A DNA stretch of 45,220 nt from Haplosporangium gracile (Eukaryota; Mortierellomycota; Mortierellomycetes; Mortierellales; Mortierellaceae): assembly GCA_015499985.1 (NCBI GenBank), contig JAAAUF010000079.1, forward strand, positions 1-45,220, written 5' to 3'. Each line of letters opens with the position of its first letter. Within the stretch, counting starts at the first letter, position 1. Positions 20,147-31,770 of the stretch are shown here, one piece after another. The translations under genes were made by a program, and so were the position numbers. Under the pieces are notes generated by a model, which was not told the DNA's origin, searched no databases, and saw nothing but the letters and a program-made list of their open reading frames with translations.

Positions 20147-21037
20147 ATGAAGTCGTCGGCCGAAGTTGGGTTCTTCACTATCCCTGAGCTCACCAGCGCA
20201 CCGGGACCTCACTAGGACAAGTCCGTCGCCGCAGCGCTCTCACGGACATGTCGACATCTCACAGTCGTGTTTGAGCCATGGCTGTATCACAACATCACAC
20301 TCTTGTCTGTGTACTCCTGCGACCAGATACTTCACTCGCCTACGCTGCTTCCAGCTCTCGCACGGAACGTTCATTGAGAGAAGTCTATATGCGGCGTACG
20401 AGGAGTGTCGAGTATGGATCTGAGGGATATTTTGGAACTGTGTGAGGGCCTGAAGGTATTCAAGGCACACTCAAATCGTCGCTCAAGTCACACGTGTCTC
20501 ACATTGGCAGACGCCATTTCTGTCCCCTGGGCGTCCAAGACGATCTGCCATCTCGAGATGACGATCGAGCCTCTAGCGGTCTCTCAAGGTTCGTATTAAC
20601 GACGAGCGGTACCGTTAGTCTTGTCAAGGAAGGAAATGTAGCAGTTTGCAGATTTGGAGATATTCTATGTCAGGGTTGGAAGTCTTGTGGAATTGGAATC
20701 CCTGAGCCTGCGCTCGGTTTTCGACGGTTCCTTGCGAGTGAATATTGACGAGAACAGCTTTCCTGCAAGGTTAAACCTGCCAGATGTAATGATTGGAAGA
20801 CTGAGTTATTTGGACCTGCTGAGAGGATGGACAAAGTTGAAGACGCCCCTAGGGTCGGTGTATGTGGAGACAGGGGAGACGAAAGCTACTGTTGGAGAGC
20901 AGGGGGTAGAGTGATTCTTGACCCATTGTCCATCTCTTGAAAGAGTGAACTTTTTCTACAGTCTTAATGATGTTAGGGATGGGTTTTTGAGGTTGAAGAA
21001 GGAGCGTCCTCAAGTTTTTTGTTACCGTGTTCATTGA
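20147..21037 (+). pseudogene. Truncated, decayed paralogue of the F-box/LRR gene
   Basis: Three segments align in order with the intact neighbour at 21182. Segment 1 (20147-20374) matches its first 76 residues without gaps (IPEL at the start, FEPWLYH, LARNV) but has TAG at 20213-20215 where the paralogue has Leu, and ends in TGA at 20375. Segment 2 (about 20405-20600) matches the region ILELCEAL to VSVPWACK. Segment 3 (about 20640-21037) matches the C-terminal third (GSL, WTKLK, GSVCV, ATVGE), in another frame, with a further stop. Roughly 1 kb encoding residues 77-417 of the paralogue is missing. The copy is a dead tandem duplicate that lost its central leucine-rich region. Confidence 0.85.
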
Positions 21038-21181
21038 ATAGGAGCGAAATTGTGAATCGGTCTCATCTCTCAAGAAAATAAGCAGTCATGACTCTCCAAG
21101 TGTCTGGCAACCATCTCTTCCCTTTCTTCCTCAATCACACACACCATACCTGCTCCGTCTCCATCCTCGCCAAAGCAAGTC

Positions 21182-23113
21182 ATGAAAGCGGCGTCAACAC
21201 GATACTTCAACATCCCGGAACTGGCCGACGCGCTCGGACAATGTTTAGACAAGGGCACCATATCCTCTCTCGTCTCCACATCGCGACACCTCAAGGTCCT
21301 TTTTGAACCATGGCTCTACCACGAACTCGTTCTATCGCATCTGGACAATAGCGGTCAGCTTCTCAATTCCACGGCTTCAATCCAAGCACTTGCGCGGAAT
21401 GTTCAGCATGTTCGGTGGTTGATGTGTGATCAGGAGGAAATTGGGTTTTTGTTCAACTGTTTACTTGCCGGTCAGGCGGCTACCGCAGCAGATCAAATCG
21501 AGGCTGGATCTTTGACAACGTCACGACCACGCTGGACCCCTGCGGTCGATACCGCGCCTTCAGGCACCATCATCGTCCCACTTCCGCCTATGCACTGCCT
21601 GACATACCTAGAACTGAACTTAATGCCACTCGGATCCCACCACTGGCCCTCTTACCGCCTCTCAACATGCGCCTCTTCCGCCCGCACAACTCTCCGTCAA
21701 ACCTGCTGGTTCATCCAGCAATGCCCCAACCTCCTAGCACTCGAGCTCATCCATGTCCCTGTTCAGAACTCCAAGGACATGCAACTCCTCGCAGCGACTA
21801 TTCAAGGAGTTTCACGGTTACAGGGTTTGCATCTGTTTATCCGGGCGGAGGAATGGGTGTGGAAGGAGGGGTTTCGGAGGTTGTTTTTTGGATTGTCGGG
21901 GACGGTGAGGGTTTGTAAGTTGTTTTCGAGTGAGTCGATGCATCGGGAGTTTTATCGGGATCTTGTGGATGCTGATTGGCCTGCCACGGAAGAGGAAGGG
22001 CAGGGCAATGTTGGGAATGAAGGTCAATTGGATATTCCAGAGATTTGTCGACGCGAGGAGCCTCTGGTCAACTTGACAAAATTTGTCGCCTGGGGGATGG
22101 AACGTTCGAACACGGACGAGATCCTGACTGTATTCGACCACTGCCCCAACCTCAGGATCCTTAAAGTTCCCAGCGTCTTCTTCGAACAGAAAGAATTGAC
22201 CGCCCTCGCGACTTCGATCACCCGTAGGTGTCCACACATCCGGACACTGTCCCTCCTGGATACCGCCGATGAAACCCTTCTTGTTCGACTGATGGAGGTC
22301 ATGCCCGCTCACACGTTGGAAAAAGTCAAGCTCAACAATTTCGAGTATCTATTGCACCCCACCACGACACGACGGATTTTTTCGAACCATGCGAGGTCAT
22401 TGAGGACCGTCAACCTCCGCTACGCGATGCACATGTCCAGCAAGGAAATGTTGACCATCCTCGAGCTATGTGAGGCCTTGGAGGAATTTAAGAGGCACTC
22501 GGACCCCAACGCAGGTGACGATTTTATAACGCTCAAGGATGCAGTTTCGGTGCCTTGGGCGTGCAAGAAGATTCGGCACCTCGAATTGACAATCGGGATT
22601 CCGGGGCTTTTTGTCTATGCGCCGTACTACGCACGACTGGGGGAGATACCCCTTGTCCTCTCGGACGATGAACAGCAGCTGTTTACGATGCTGGAGAAGT
22701 TTTACACCCAGATCGGCAGCCTTACAGATCTAGAGTACCTCGACCTCCGCGCAGTGGAGTACGTCGACATCGACGAGGATGGGACCGAGCCACCAGCACC
22801 ATTCGATAACCACTCAGGAGACGACAGAATATACGACAATACCTTCCCTGGGATGCTGAACCTCCCCAACAGCGAGACCGGGAAACCAGGGTACTTGAGT
22901 CTGTTGGGAGAATGGACGAAACTGAAGGAGTTGCGGGGGTCGGTTTGTGTGGATACCAAGGCTTCTATGGCGACTGTTGGCGAGAGGGAGGTGGATTGGT
23001 TTCTGGAACATTGGTCGGCGTTGGAGAGAGTGGATTTCTTTTCGGGATCATCGGTTTTGGATTCGTTTAAGAGGTTTGATGAGGCTCGCCCTGATCTTAT
23101 TCTGTTCCGCTGA
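21182..23113 (+). CDS. F-box/leucine-rich-repeat-like protein (643 residues)
   Basis: Single-exon gene of the expanded F-box-like family common in Mortierella-type fungi. The N-terminus (FNIPELADALGQCLD, then LVSTSRHLKVLFEPWLYHEL) resembles a divergent F-box helix pair, which would bind Skp1 in an SCF ubiquitin ligase. The rest shows irregular leucine-rich units such as CPNLLALELIHV, CPNLRILKVPS, CPHIRTLSLLD and LEYLDLRAV that could recruit substrates. The substrate is unknown. The start ATG aligns with the start of the upstream pseudogene copy. No signal peptide or membrane segment is visible. The F-box assignment rests on the pattern only; an LRR protein without F-box is the alternative. 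Confidence 0.75.
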   Translation: MKAASTRYFNIPELADALGQCLDKGTISSLVSTSRHLKVLFEPWLYHELVLSHLDNSGQLLNSTASIQALARNVQHVRWLMCDQEEIGFLFNCLLAGQAATAADQIEAGSLTTSRPRWTPAVDTAPSGTIIVPLPPMHCLTYLELNLMPLGSHHWPSYRLSTCASSARTTLRQTCWFIQQCPNLLALELIHVPVQNSKDMQLLAATIQGVSRLQGLHLFIRAEEWVWKEGFRRLFFGLSGTVRVCKLFSSESMHREFYRDLVDADWPATEEEGQGNVGNEGQLDIPEICRREEPLVNLTKFVAWGMERSNTDEILTVFDHCPNLRILKVPSVFFEQKELTALATSITRRCPHIRTLSLLDTADETLLVRLMEVMPAHTLEKVKLNNFEYLLHPTTTRRIFSNHARSLRTVNLRYAMHMSSKEMLTILELCEALEEFKRHSDPNAGDDFITLKDAVSVPWACKKIRHLELTIGIPGLFVYAPYYARLGEIPLVLSDDEQQLFTMLEKFYTQIGSLTDLEYLDLRAVEYVDIDEDGTEPPAPFDNHSGDDRIYDNTFPGMLNLPNSETGKPGYLSLLGEWTKLKELRGSVCVDTKASMATVGEREVDWFLEHWSALERVDFFSGSSVLDSFKRFDEARPDLILFR

Positions 23114-23435
23114 GCGCCCCCTCTTCTTTTTTTTTTTGTTAGTTGTTCGTCTTTCATAAACAATCAACATCTTCAAAAGCGTATCCGGGCAGAAGGTTAC
23201 TAATTATTATCATGTTTAATAGGGTAAAGATACTGAATGGGGAACGAAGACCAGTCAAGAAATAGTAGCCCCTTCTTTTTGTCTCTCTACTACAATAAAG
23301 GAGCGCAGTAATGTGAAGTGGTATGAAAAATGAAAAGAAAAAAAAAAGAAAACTGTGTCAACTAAAAAGACAGGGGGGGGGAGGAAGGGACTGAAACTGT
23401 GTGAAGGAAGATATCGCTACGCCAACGAAGAGATC
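23114..23435. other. Convergent 3' flanks of the F-box and NF-YC genes
   Basis: About 320 bp with T-rich and A-rich runs and a run of eight G near 23374. No gene seen. Confidence 0.5.
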
Positions 23436-24958
23436 CTAGTTCTGTCGAGCAGCGCCAGTTTCCTGAGGATACCCATTCCGACTACCAGAGGTAACAGAAG
23501 CAGCTGTGGCGGATGAAGGGTGGTGGGGTGGTGGTGATGCCCCTCCTGTGGTCGATGTGGCAGCAGCAGCAGTGCCTCCTGCTCCTGTGGATGTGGGTGG
23601 GGTCTGGTAGGCGGCTTGGTACTGCATGTATTGTTGAAATTGATCGTGAGAGACGGCCTGGTAGAACTGGGGATCGATGGCCTATTATTTTGCAAATGCG
23701 GAGGTAATACACATGTTGAATGTTAGCCAATTGAAGTAGTCGGCGGCGCAAGTAATGAAAGTAATGAAAAAATGTCAAGATCCTGAAATGCGTTACATGA
23801 GCGTATCCTGGCAATCCTCCGGCAGGTTGCTGGTAGTACTGTGCATAGGGTTGCTGCTGTTGATCCTCGTACACCTCGGCCTATTATATCGTGTATACAA
23901 ACGAAACGAAACGAAACAAAAGTCAGTCAGTGCTCCAACGTCCGGTTAAAAAATAGTTAACACATTCCAGCCAACTCTTCAACAAAAAATGTTCCATCTT
24001 CTCCTGTACACACAGTTCTGTAGTCTTTACCTCAGGCGCAACATCTTCGCGGGTCGACGACTTTTTATGGGAGGGTTTGGCCGGCTCCTCACGGGGCACA
24101 ATATCGATCAAGAAATCGAACTGGTCCGACCGCGAGACGGCATTGGCCACATCGCTCCTCTGCAAGGTCCTCCGTTTGTTTTCTTCTGCGTGCAGCCAAG
24201 CCCGTCGAGTGATTTCACAAATAAAGATCTCGCAACTATAAAACGTTCAGGAAGGGAGTGAGACATAATATGAGTCGTTAATGTGAATGAGCAAAGTGAG
24301 CTGGCAATTGGACAGAGTCCGCTTAAGGAGTATCAGAAGCAGGATGGCGGGGGCCGAAAGGAAAGAAAGGAAAAGAAAAGCGTACGCTTTGGAGAAAAGG
24401 ATGGGGGCCTCTGCAGAAATCATCTATTGTGATATTGATATTGTTATTAGCCAATGGGGATCGAACAAAGTAAACGACAAGGTTAATAACCAATTGGCTA
24501 GTTTTTTTTTTCTTCTTTTTTATAGACGTCCATATGCAAAAAAAAAAAGTCAAAGGGTGGTCTATTCTTATTAAAGAACACGAAGCAACAGAAGAAGCCT
24601 GCATGAAAATGCATACGTAGGTAATATGCACTATCTATCCTGTCCGTCTAGCAAGTGTGTTCTGTACCTTAACTTCTGGATCTGACTTCATGACCTTCTT
24701 GATACGAGCCAGCGGGAGAGGGTGGTTCTTAAAGTCGGAATCGTATTGCTCGGCAGCAACAATCTGCTCCTCCCAAAAGTCTTGGGCGAACTGTAGTTGC
24801 TGTCTGTGAAGGGTTGTGTTGGCTGTTCCTGTTGTTGTAGTTGCTGCTGCTGGGACACTGTCGGCTATATCTGCGGCTTCGCTGTTGAGATTTGACCGGG
24901 ATGAGTTGGAGGCCTGGGCGGCGGCAGCAGCAGCTTGTTGGTGGTAAGCGTCGTACAT
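23436..24958 (-). CDS. HAP5: CCAAT-binding factor subunit C (NF-YC/HAP5), 5 exons
   Basis: Histone-fold subunit that pairs with NF-YB (HAP3) and recruits NF-YA (HAP2) to CCAAT boxes in the nucleus. Exons on the minus strand: 24958-24668, 24423-24386, 24235-24031, 23880-23797 and 23681-23436, joined in phase to 287 residues. The conserved core runs from [13 protein letters not shown] through [40 protein letters not shown] and [19 protein letters not shown] to [12 protein letters not shown]. The second exon is only 38 nt and supplies [12 protein letters not shown]. Flanks are low complexity: Ala/Ser/Thr-rich before the core and Gln/Tyr-rich after it, the usual activation-domain style. An in-frame upstream extension exists without ATG, so the start at MYDAYHQQ is chosen. 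TAG is its natural stop. Confidence 0.96.
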
Positions 24959-25384
24959 TGCTGCTCTGTGTGAAGTGCTGTTGTTTTCTTTGTTGTCGTT
25001 GTTGATTTGATTGGAGTTGTTGATGAGGAATGACTGCAACAGTGCTAAAGAAGTAACTCTGTAGTTGCCGTTTTCGTTTGCTAGTTCGACTTGTCCTGAT
25101 GAGCCTTCAAAGTGTCCGTATTGTCCTGATGAGTGTAAACGGCGTAAGGTATAGGAGAGAAAGAGGTGGGAGTTGAAGAGAGGGGGTTGAGTGTGAAGTG
25201 TATGTGCCTGAGAAAAAAAAACACCCCTCGCAGCCTTATTAGGGACGGTTTTTTCTTTTGCAGTTCCCCCATCGCAAATCGATTGGTTGATTTAAAACGT
25301 GTTCGAAGCAGCAAAGATACAACAGCCAAAAACTGACTGGCTGGCTTTAGGTGAACTCGATCAATCAATCAAATATTATTGGTG

Positions 25385-25474
25385 TGCAAATAGAGAATTA
25401 GCCTTCCATCTAAATACCCCTCAAATATGCAAATACAGAAAATAACTTTGTGCATTTATGCGGTCGTGCAAATA
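25385..25474 (+). promoter_or_regulatory. Three TGCAAATA octamers
   Basis: TGCAAATA occurs at 25385-25392, 25428-25435 and 25467-25474, spaced 43 and 39 bp. The even spacing and identical orientation suggest a bound factor, but none can be named. Confidence 0.35.
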
Positions 25475-25716
25475 AAGAAACATATGCCAAAATGACGAGA
25501 TGGTGATGGCAATAGTTTTCACGGGATCCCCGTCCTTTTATGGTTAGCTGCTATCCTCTTTTCAAGGCAGGCATAGATAGACGTATCGTCATTTCGCGCC
25601 TTTGCCCTGCATACCCCACAAATGAAAAAGAAGATACCCTTTCTGTCTCATCATGCCATCATGCCATCATGCCCAATGGCTACACCAACTAAAAAAAAAT
25701 CAGAAAAAATGCCACA

Positions 25717-25723
25717 TATAAAA
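25717..25723 (+). promoter_or_regulatory. TATA box of the CsbD-like gene
   Basis: TATAAAA lies 125 bp before the start codon and is followed by an AC-rich leader (CAACACACCAACAA), typical of strongly expressed fungal genes. Confidence 0.6.
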
Positions 25724-25841
25724 GTCGCCGCCGAGCAGCAAATGAAGTTCTCCATCACTAATCACCACAACAACCAACCCTTCCAACAACTCCATATATC
25801 AACACACCAACAACACACCAACAACACACTAACAACACACA

Positions 25842-26126
25842 ATGTCCGGCAGAATCACTAACACCGTCAAGTCCGCCATCGGAGGCGCCAAGAAGACCGT
25901 CGGCTCCGTGCTGGGCAACGAAACGATGCAGGCCTCAGGCAAAATCCAGCAGGCCGAAGCCCAGGGCGCCAACCTGGCCGCCCGCGCCGAACAACAAGCC
26001 AAGGGCGTCGCACACAACGTCAAGGGCGCTGCCCAAAAGACTGTCGGCGCCGCTACTGGCAACAAGTCGATGGAGGCCGAGGGACATATCAATTCTACTC
26101 GTGGAGACGCTGAGCGCAAAGTTTAG
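25842..26126 (+). CDS. CsbD/Hmp1-like small stress protein (94 residues)
   Basis: Small, hydrophilic, Ala/Gly-rich single-exon protein. It has two copies of a CsbD-type pattern: GAKKTVGSVLGNETMQASGK and AAQKTVGAATGNKSMEAEGH. Fungal relatives are annotated as stress-induced CsbD-like proteins, and Ustilago Hmp1 of this type was described as recognising mismatched and cruciform DNA. The molecular role here is unproven. Codon use is strongly GC-biased (GCC, AAG, GGC), and a clear TATA box precedes it, suggesting high expression. It stops with TAG and converges with the CBM48 gene. Confidence 0.85.
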   Translation: MSGRITNTVKSAIGGAKKTVGSVLGNETMQASGKIQQAEAQGANLAARAEQQAKGVAHNVKGAAQKTVGAATGNKSMEAEGHINSTRGDAERKV

Positions 26127-26558
26127 ATAACAGGGGAGGAACGTTAGAATAATTCCCGACCGCACCTTTCTTTTACCTTTTGAATCATTTACACCCTGTA
26201 CATAAACGATCTTTTTCCACAAAGAAGACAGAGTATGGCTGATCGAGATTGAGAAATGATTGTAAAGAATGTTCCTTTTATTGCATATTTACTATCCTGT
26301 TGTGGTGTGGCAATGAACGATAAAAGAGGAAAGACAAGCGCCGCGAAGCAAGAAAGAGAGCTTCCTTCAGCTTCAACAGACGAATCGACAAGAAAAAAAA
26401 AAAAAAGACAATGATAATAACGTCTGAGGGTATCAAGGTTGTACGTTTGTATGTTGTGTTATTGAGGATAGTGTGCGCGATGTGTTTGTGACCCGCGACA
26501 GGAATGTTATGTTTCGCTCCGTTCTGGATGCTGCATCTATTAGAGAAAGGACACTGTC
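26127..26558. other. Convergent 3' flanks
   Basis: About 430 bp between the CsbD-like and CBM48 stop codons. A 14-base A run occurs near 26393-26405. No gene seen. Confidence 0.5.
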
Positions 26559-27980
26559 TTAGGAGTTGAGAACAGGCAAGACATTATTGAGGTTGCCATT
26601 GCTATCGTACTCGGTAGGGAACTCGTCTGTGCACTTCCATTGACCATCCACAATGAATTTGAACAACTATTACATCAGCAATAGAGAAAGTGGTTAAAAA
26701 GGATGTTCTCGTTGGATCAGTCGAGTCATAGCAGATGGAAAGGAAATATACTTACAGTCTTTTGAGTACGATCGAGGTTGACCATGATCTCAGACTGGTC
26801 CTGGTTGCCTCGGGCCTTCTCCAAGACGATCGATTCTATGAATGACGAAGAAAGAATTGCAAAAATAAGGATGGTTTAGCATAAACAAAGTTTTTTTTTT
26901 TAAGTCATTTTGGTGCACCCCATCCCATCGCTTAGGAAAAAAAAATGAAAAGAAAAGGAGGGGCGATCGACGTGTGGCCTCTCATCTGCCATGCATGTTA
27001 AGGAACAAAAGAATAAAAAAAAAGAATCGATGCATGCGTACAAGGACAGGTGGTGAAAGTAAAATAATCGTAATTCTCCCTTAGCTGATTTTGGTTCAAA
27101 ACCACAGCGATTCTGAATCAACCCCACACACTCGAGCTAAGCACTAACCCTCGGGCCAAAATAAACAAACTGAAGAAGGGAGAGAGATAGAAGAGAAGAT
27201 TCGACGGGGAGGGAATGGGACGGCCAGCATGTTCGATAGGATAATGTTGTTCGATATTGTTGTTGTTGATTGTTGAATTCTTACCTTCCCAGTTATCAAA
27301 GGTACCAGTGACCTTGACGACATCTCCGCCGTTCTTCCATTGGAACTGGTTACAGAAAAATGACGAAACACGGACAAAAAAGTTAGTCATCCATACTTTG
27401 CAAACGAAACTTGACTGTGGGTCGTGCAACGCGAGCCTCTCCATCTTCGCGCCTCTAAACAAAACAAAAAGTAAGATGAGCTTACAGTGTGAGCAACAAG
27501 AACGCGTTTTGGGGGCTGAGGAAGGTCAACTGGTTTGGAGTGTGCAACAGTCTCCTTCTTGGCGGGGGTGGGAGCAGCATCGAGGATGTTTCTGGCAATA
27601 GGTGAGGCGCCCTTAGCAAGTGTTTTCTTCTCCTCGGAAAAACCCAATGATTCGATGGTTGGGGTGGTCTGCTGCTTGGTCGAAGCCAAAGCCTCCTGCT
27701 TGGCATTGGCGACGGGAGTGGAGGGGAGAGATCCGTTGACAGCAGCGACAGAAGCAACAGCAGGGGAAGTGGCAGCAGCAGGCTTAGCCTTGGCAGCCTT
27801 GGAATTCTTTTTCTTCTGGTTCTTTGAGAGAGGGGTCGAGGAGGTCTCGGCGGGGGTGTTCATGCCTGCAGACGATGGCGAGGGTTTGCTGACAGAGCCA
27901 ACAGGCGAGGCTGTAGGGGTGGTGGCGGCGGCAGTCTTCTGTCCGTTACCAATGAAGGCAGCTTTGGGAGTGGCGGGCAT
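26559..27980 (-). CDS. CBM48 (AMPK-beta/Crp1-Mdg1-like) domain protein, 4 exons
   Basis: Exons on the minus strand: 27980-27486, 27345-27285, 26835-26756 and 26666-26559, in phase, 247 residues. The first 150 residues are low complexity (Ala, Thr, Ser, Pro, Lys). The C-terminal 85 residues form a glycogen-binding-like fold as in AMPK beta subunits and yeast Crp1/Mdg1: FQWKNGGDVVKVTGTFDNWE, then MVNLDRTQKTLFKFIVDGQW and a final NVLPV. The sheet is well kept, but the AMPK-beta C-terminal domain is absent, so a regulatory kinase subunit is unlikely. The reading frame continues upstream to an ATG at 28313, but an acceptor-like CTCGCAG just before the chosen ATG suggests a leader intron; MPATPKAAF is taken as the start. 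Confidence 0.83.
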
Positions 27981-30900
27981 GTCAATATCTGCGAGTGAAA
28001 AGATAGATGAAGTAGGCGATGGAGGAGCGACTGTTTCGGAAGTCTTGGTTGTTGTTGCTATTGTCGTGCTGACGAAGTTGGGCGAGAAGAAAGAATTGGG
28101 AGAAAGAGGGGTGGGAGGAGAGGATGGTTGTTGAGTGGAGGAGAGGAGATGAAAGAAGCGGGTGGAGTGACAAGCCAGCATTCGTGATAATAAGGGGCGT
28201 GACTGGGGAAATTGGTGAGACTTTTTTTTTCTTTCTCTGCGCGAATGCGAAAGGTAGTAAGTAAGATAAGAAATGAAGGCGAGAGCACCAAGGTGAAGTA
28301 AAGTTGAGCCCAAGGGGTGGGTTATGAGAAATGAAAAGAAAGAAAATACATGCGATAGCGAGATAAAACAAGGAGGCGGGCGAACAGAGAACTAGCGAGA
28401 TGGAGTTGGAAGATGTCAGGTAGGACAACGAGATAGCGTTTGTCTCTTTTTTTTTTCTTTTTTTCTGACGCTTGGTCTTGACGTGCTGGCTTACTATATA
28501 AGTAAGAGATATGAAAAGCGTAGAAACCACAAAGTTTAAAAAATCGCGTAATTGAAGGAAGAAGGAGAGTAAGATAGTTCTTGACCCTGGCGAGAAAGTA
28601 GAGAGGGGAACGTGAAGGTAAATGGAGAAAGTGATGAAGCAAAAAAGAAAAAGAAAAAAGGAAAGAAAAAAGAGAAGTGGGAAATATATCGAGGGAAAGG
28701 AGGAGAGAAAGAAGATGTCTCTGTGGGGATAATAGGGAGGAGCAATTGACAGGTGGGGATGGGTATTGGGGAAAAACAAGAAGAGTGAGATCGGGTGATG
28801 ATGATGGGAATTGTTCGCGACGAGAAGTAAGAGAAGAAAAAGGGTGGGGCAGGAAAGTGAGAGAGAGGAAGTGGTCTCTATTCAAGCTAAGATGCATGGG
28901 GAATGGGGAAAAAAGATCATCGCGGTTATAAACCGATCCGTGATCACGCTCATTCTGGCAGGAAAGGAATACTCTCTTTCGACCTACATATTCATCATAG
29001 AAAAACAACGATGGGGTAGGTGCGGGGTGGTGAAGAAGAAGACGGAGGAGGGGTAGGGGCTCGAAAAAGGCGGCAAGACGATTACTGCGAAAATATGTAA
29101 TAACGTAGGACAATAAAAGGGTCGAGTGGTTATTGTATAAGTGTATGTATACGTGTTATGTGTGTAGGTGACATGCAGATGGATTGAGGGGGATGCAGCA
29201 GCGTTTGTCTTTTGCATTTTGCCCTTTCACCCTCTTTGCTGTGGCATACTCGCTTCCTCGCTTGCTTTGTTGCTTTGGTCACAGTCTGTGAGGATGATAT
29301 ACTGACAACTGACCTTCTTTTTTCGTGCTTAGGTGCAAAATGCAAGTGGATGATGATTGGTGTTTTGTTGATTGACGAAATGCAGAGCAAAATTCAAGGG
29401 TTTGAGCGGTGGTTTTTTTTCTTTGTCTCCGCACTTCATCACACAAGCTGAATGACCCTGTGTCCCCTATGTGTCTTCACATTGGCCAGCATTGCCAAAA
29501 GAAAAGAGGTCTGTGGCTGGCATTATGCCGAGACTTTGAAAATGTACCTTCCTCGATTCTGCCCCCACTTTTCGAAGGGCAACGATGCATTATTGCTTTG
29601 CATTCTAAGGGACGACATCCTCCACACTTCGCACCCATACACAAACAAATCGACATTGGCGCACACATATCGCCACATGGAAGGTCAATTGACAGCGAAA
29701 ATAAATAAAAAAAACCCGCAATTATGGATCAAGCAAGGTTCACGAGGAAAAGACGTATATGCATGCAATGCAATCAGACAACAAAAAAAGTGACAAGTGA
29801 ACAAATGTAAATAAGCAACATCAACAACAACAAAGACGAGTACCAATTGCAATTTTGCATTCACAACACGCCACATGTCCCACGTTGTCAAGAGCATGAG
29901 CAACAAGAAAAAGAAAATATAGCATATAAAATTACCCTCATTGAGAGAGGAAGAGCGAGGCAGAAGCAAGAAGAAGGCGGTCTGTCCCAATCCAGATCAG
30001 ATTGAGGTGCCGACTAAAAGAAGCGCCCAGCACTTATTTATTCTTTTGTATTGATATTTGTGAGTAAGTGATTATGTGCATGTGTGTTTCTGTGTTTCCC
30101 TGACTTTGGAATATGATTCCATGGCATCGCCTTTTGGAGACCATCAACCCGTCCAAAGTCATCAGGTTAGACGTATGGCCAACAGTTCGGTCGTAATAGG
30201 ACACTTTTTCTTGGTCTTCTGGGAGAGTTTGCGATTGTCTCGAAATCCGAGGGACTGGGTTTGGAGCTTTGTAGAGGAAGAGGTGATTGAAGGTCAAAGG
30301 AGGATTGGGATAGATATGTGAGCGATTGAGAGAGTTTGGGGGAAAGATCCACAAAATGTAAAATGATGTTCGTTCTGTCTTTCCTTTTGTTATAATTTAG
30401 CTCTTGCGGGAAAAAAAAAGTGGTCATTTAGCGGCGGAGATGAGGTTTGAAGAGAACTTTTTGTGTTTTTATACTTGATGCAGCCCGGCTGGCAGCTTAC
30501 TGGCTGATTATTAAAGGGATATGAAAACAAAGGGTGGCGGCGATGAGACTTGAATTTGGTTGCCTGTTAAGTATGTTCGTTCTCCTTCTCCGTAGCAAAT
30601 CTGTTCTCCGTCTGGGGGTATTAAATGAGAGAAGAGGTATAAAGAATTCAGCCCAGGGAGTATCAGGAGAGTCGAGTCCGAGGAGGAATGCAAAGGATGA
30701 AAAGATGTGATTGAATCTTGTTAACAGCATAATGGAAACGAAAAAAAAGGGTTCGGGAATTGAGCATGGGAGCGTGTCAAAGAAATTTGCAAGTGCCAGA
30801 GAGAGAAGGAGCATAGGGGAGTAAGGGGATACAAATAGAGACGCAAATAAGAAGAAAAAGAAAAGTGCAAGCGTGTGCAGCACATCGACGTCGATCATGT

Positions 30901-31670
30901 CACATCCGTTTTTTATTTTTATTTTTTTATTATGATCGATGGTGGAACTGATATCTGATGGATTAGTATGGCCTACTTCTCTCTCCTTCTCACGCCTGTT
31001 TTTTCACCCTCCAAACCCTTTTCTTTGGTGCTGTTGCCCTTGTTGCGTGTAGGTGTGTCCATTCGTCGCCACCATTTCATGCTGCTGTTGCTTTTGAGTG
31101 TTATGTTCCATTCGTATTTCGATTCCCTTTCATTTGTATGCAGCTCAATCGTCCTGCTCCTTCTTTCGCCCCCAGCCCCTGACTTTTTCATCTCTTTTCT
31201 TTCCTTTTCTCTATTTTCTGTTCGAAGTCCTTACAACAGCCAGAACCAAGAACGAAAGAAAAGAAAAGAAAAAAAAAGCTTCGCAGACTCATCAGACAAG
31301 CTACTTTGCTTTACTCGTTCCGTAAATATGGTAGCACTGCCTTTACAAAAAAGTATAATATACAATCGACTCCCGCCCTGTCTGTCAGTCTTCAAAGCCC
31401 AAGAAAAAATAACAAATGAACAAGCGCCGATATTACTGCAGAACGATGATTGACTCTGGCTCGATTGACTCGCTTCTTATGATGTGCTCACACACTCCTT
31501 ACACACTCACACACAAAAATCTTTCTTTGTCTCTCTTCTTCACTTTCCCTTCTTCTTTGTCTTCTTTTTCCCTTTCTATCTTCCTCCTCCTTCACCCGCC
31601 CGTCCCTTCATTCCCTTCAGCCTCAAATCAACAAGTCTCCTCACCCCTTCGTCATTCTCTTCGTACTCGC

Positions 31671-31770
31671 TCCACTCCACTCCACTCCACTCCACTCCAC
31701 TCCACTCCACTCCACTACTCTCACTCTTGCTCACTCTCACTCCACTACTCTCACTCTTGCTCACTCTCAC
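31671..31770. repeat. (TCCAC)9 followed by two exact 30-bp repeats
   Basis: Nine TCCAC units (31671-31715) run into two identical 30-bp units (31711-31740 and 31741-31770) that begin TCCACTACTCTCACTCTTGC. Confidence 0.95.

Larger units (their letters stand above)
24959..25841. other. Divergent promoter region between HAP5 and the CsbD-like gene
   Basis: About 880 bp holding the start regions of two head-to-head genes. It contains three TGCAAATA octamers at 25385, 25428 and 25467 (+). CCCCT (STRE-type) cores occur near 25222 and 25417, and a TATA box at 25717-25723. No further gene is supported. Confidence 0.5.

Noticed and set aside
27535..28134. 199-residue plus-strand frame opposite the CBM48 gene
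   Set aside because: Antisense shadow of the low-complexity Ala/Thr/Ser exon.
29452..30354. Several 80-110 residue frames on both strands in the gene-poor region
   Set aside because: No family motif, no good splice context and overlapping alternatives; none could be supported.
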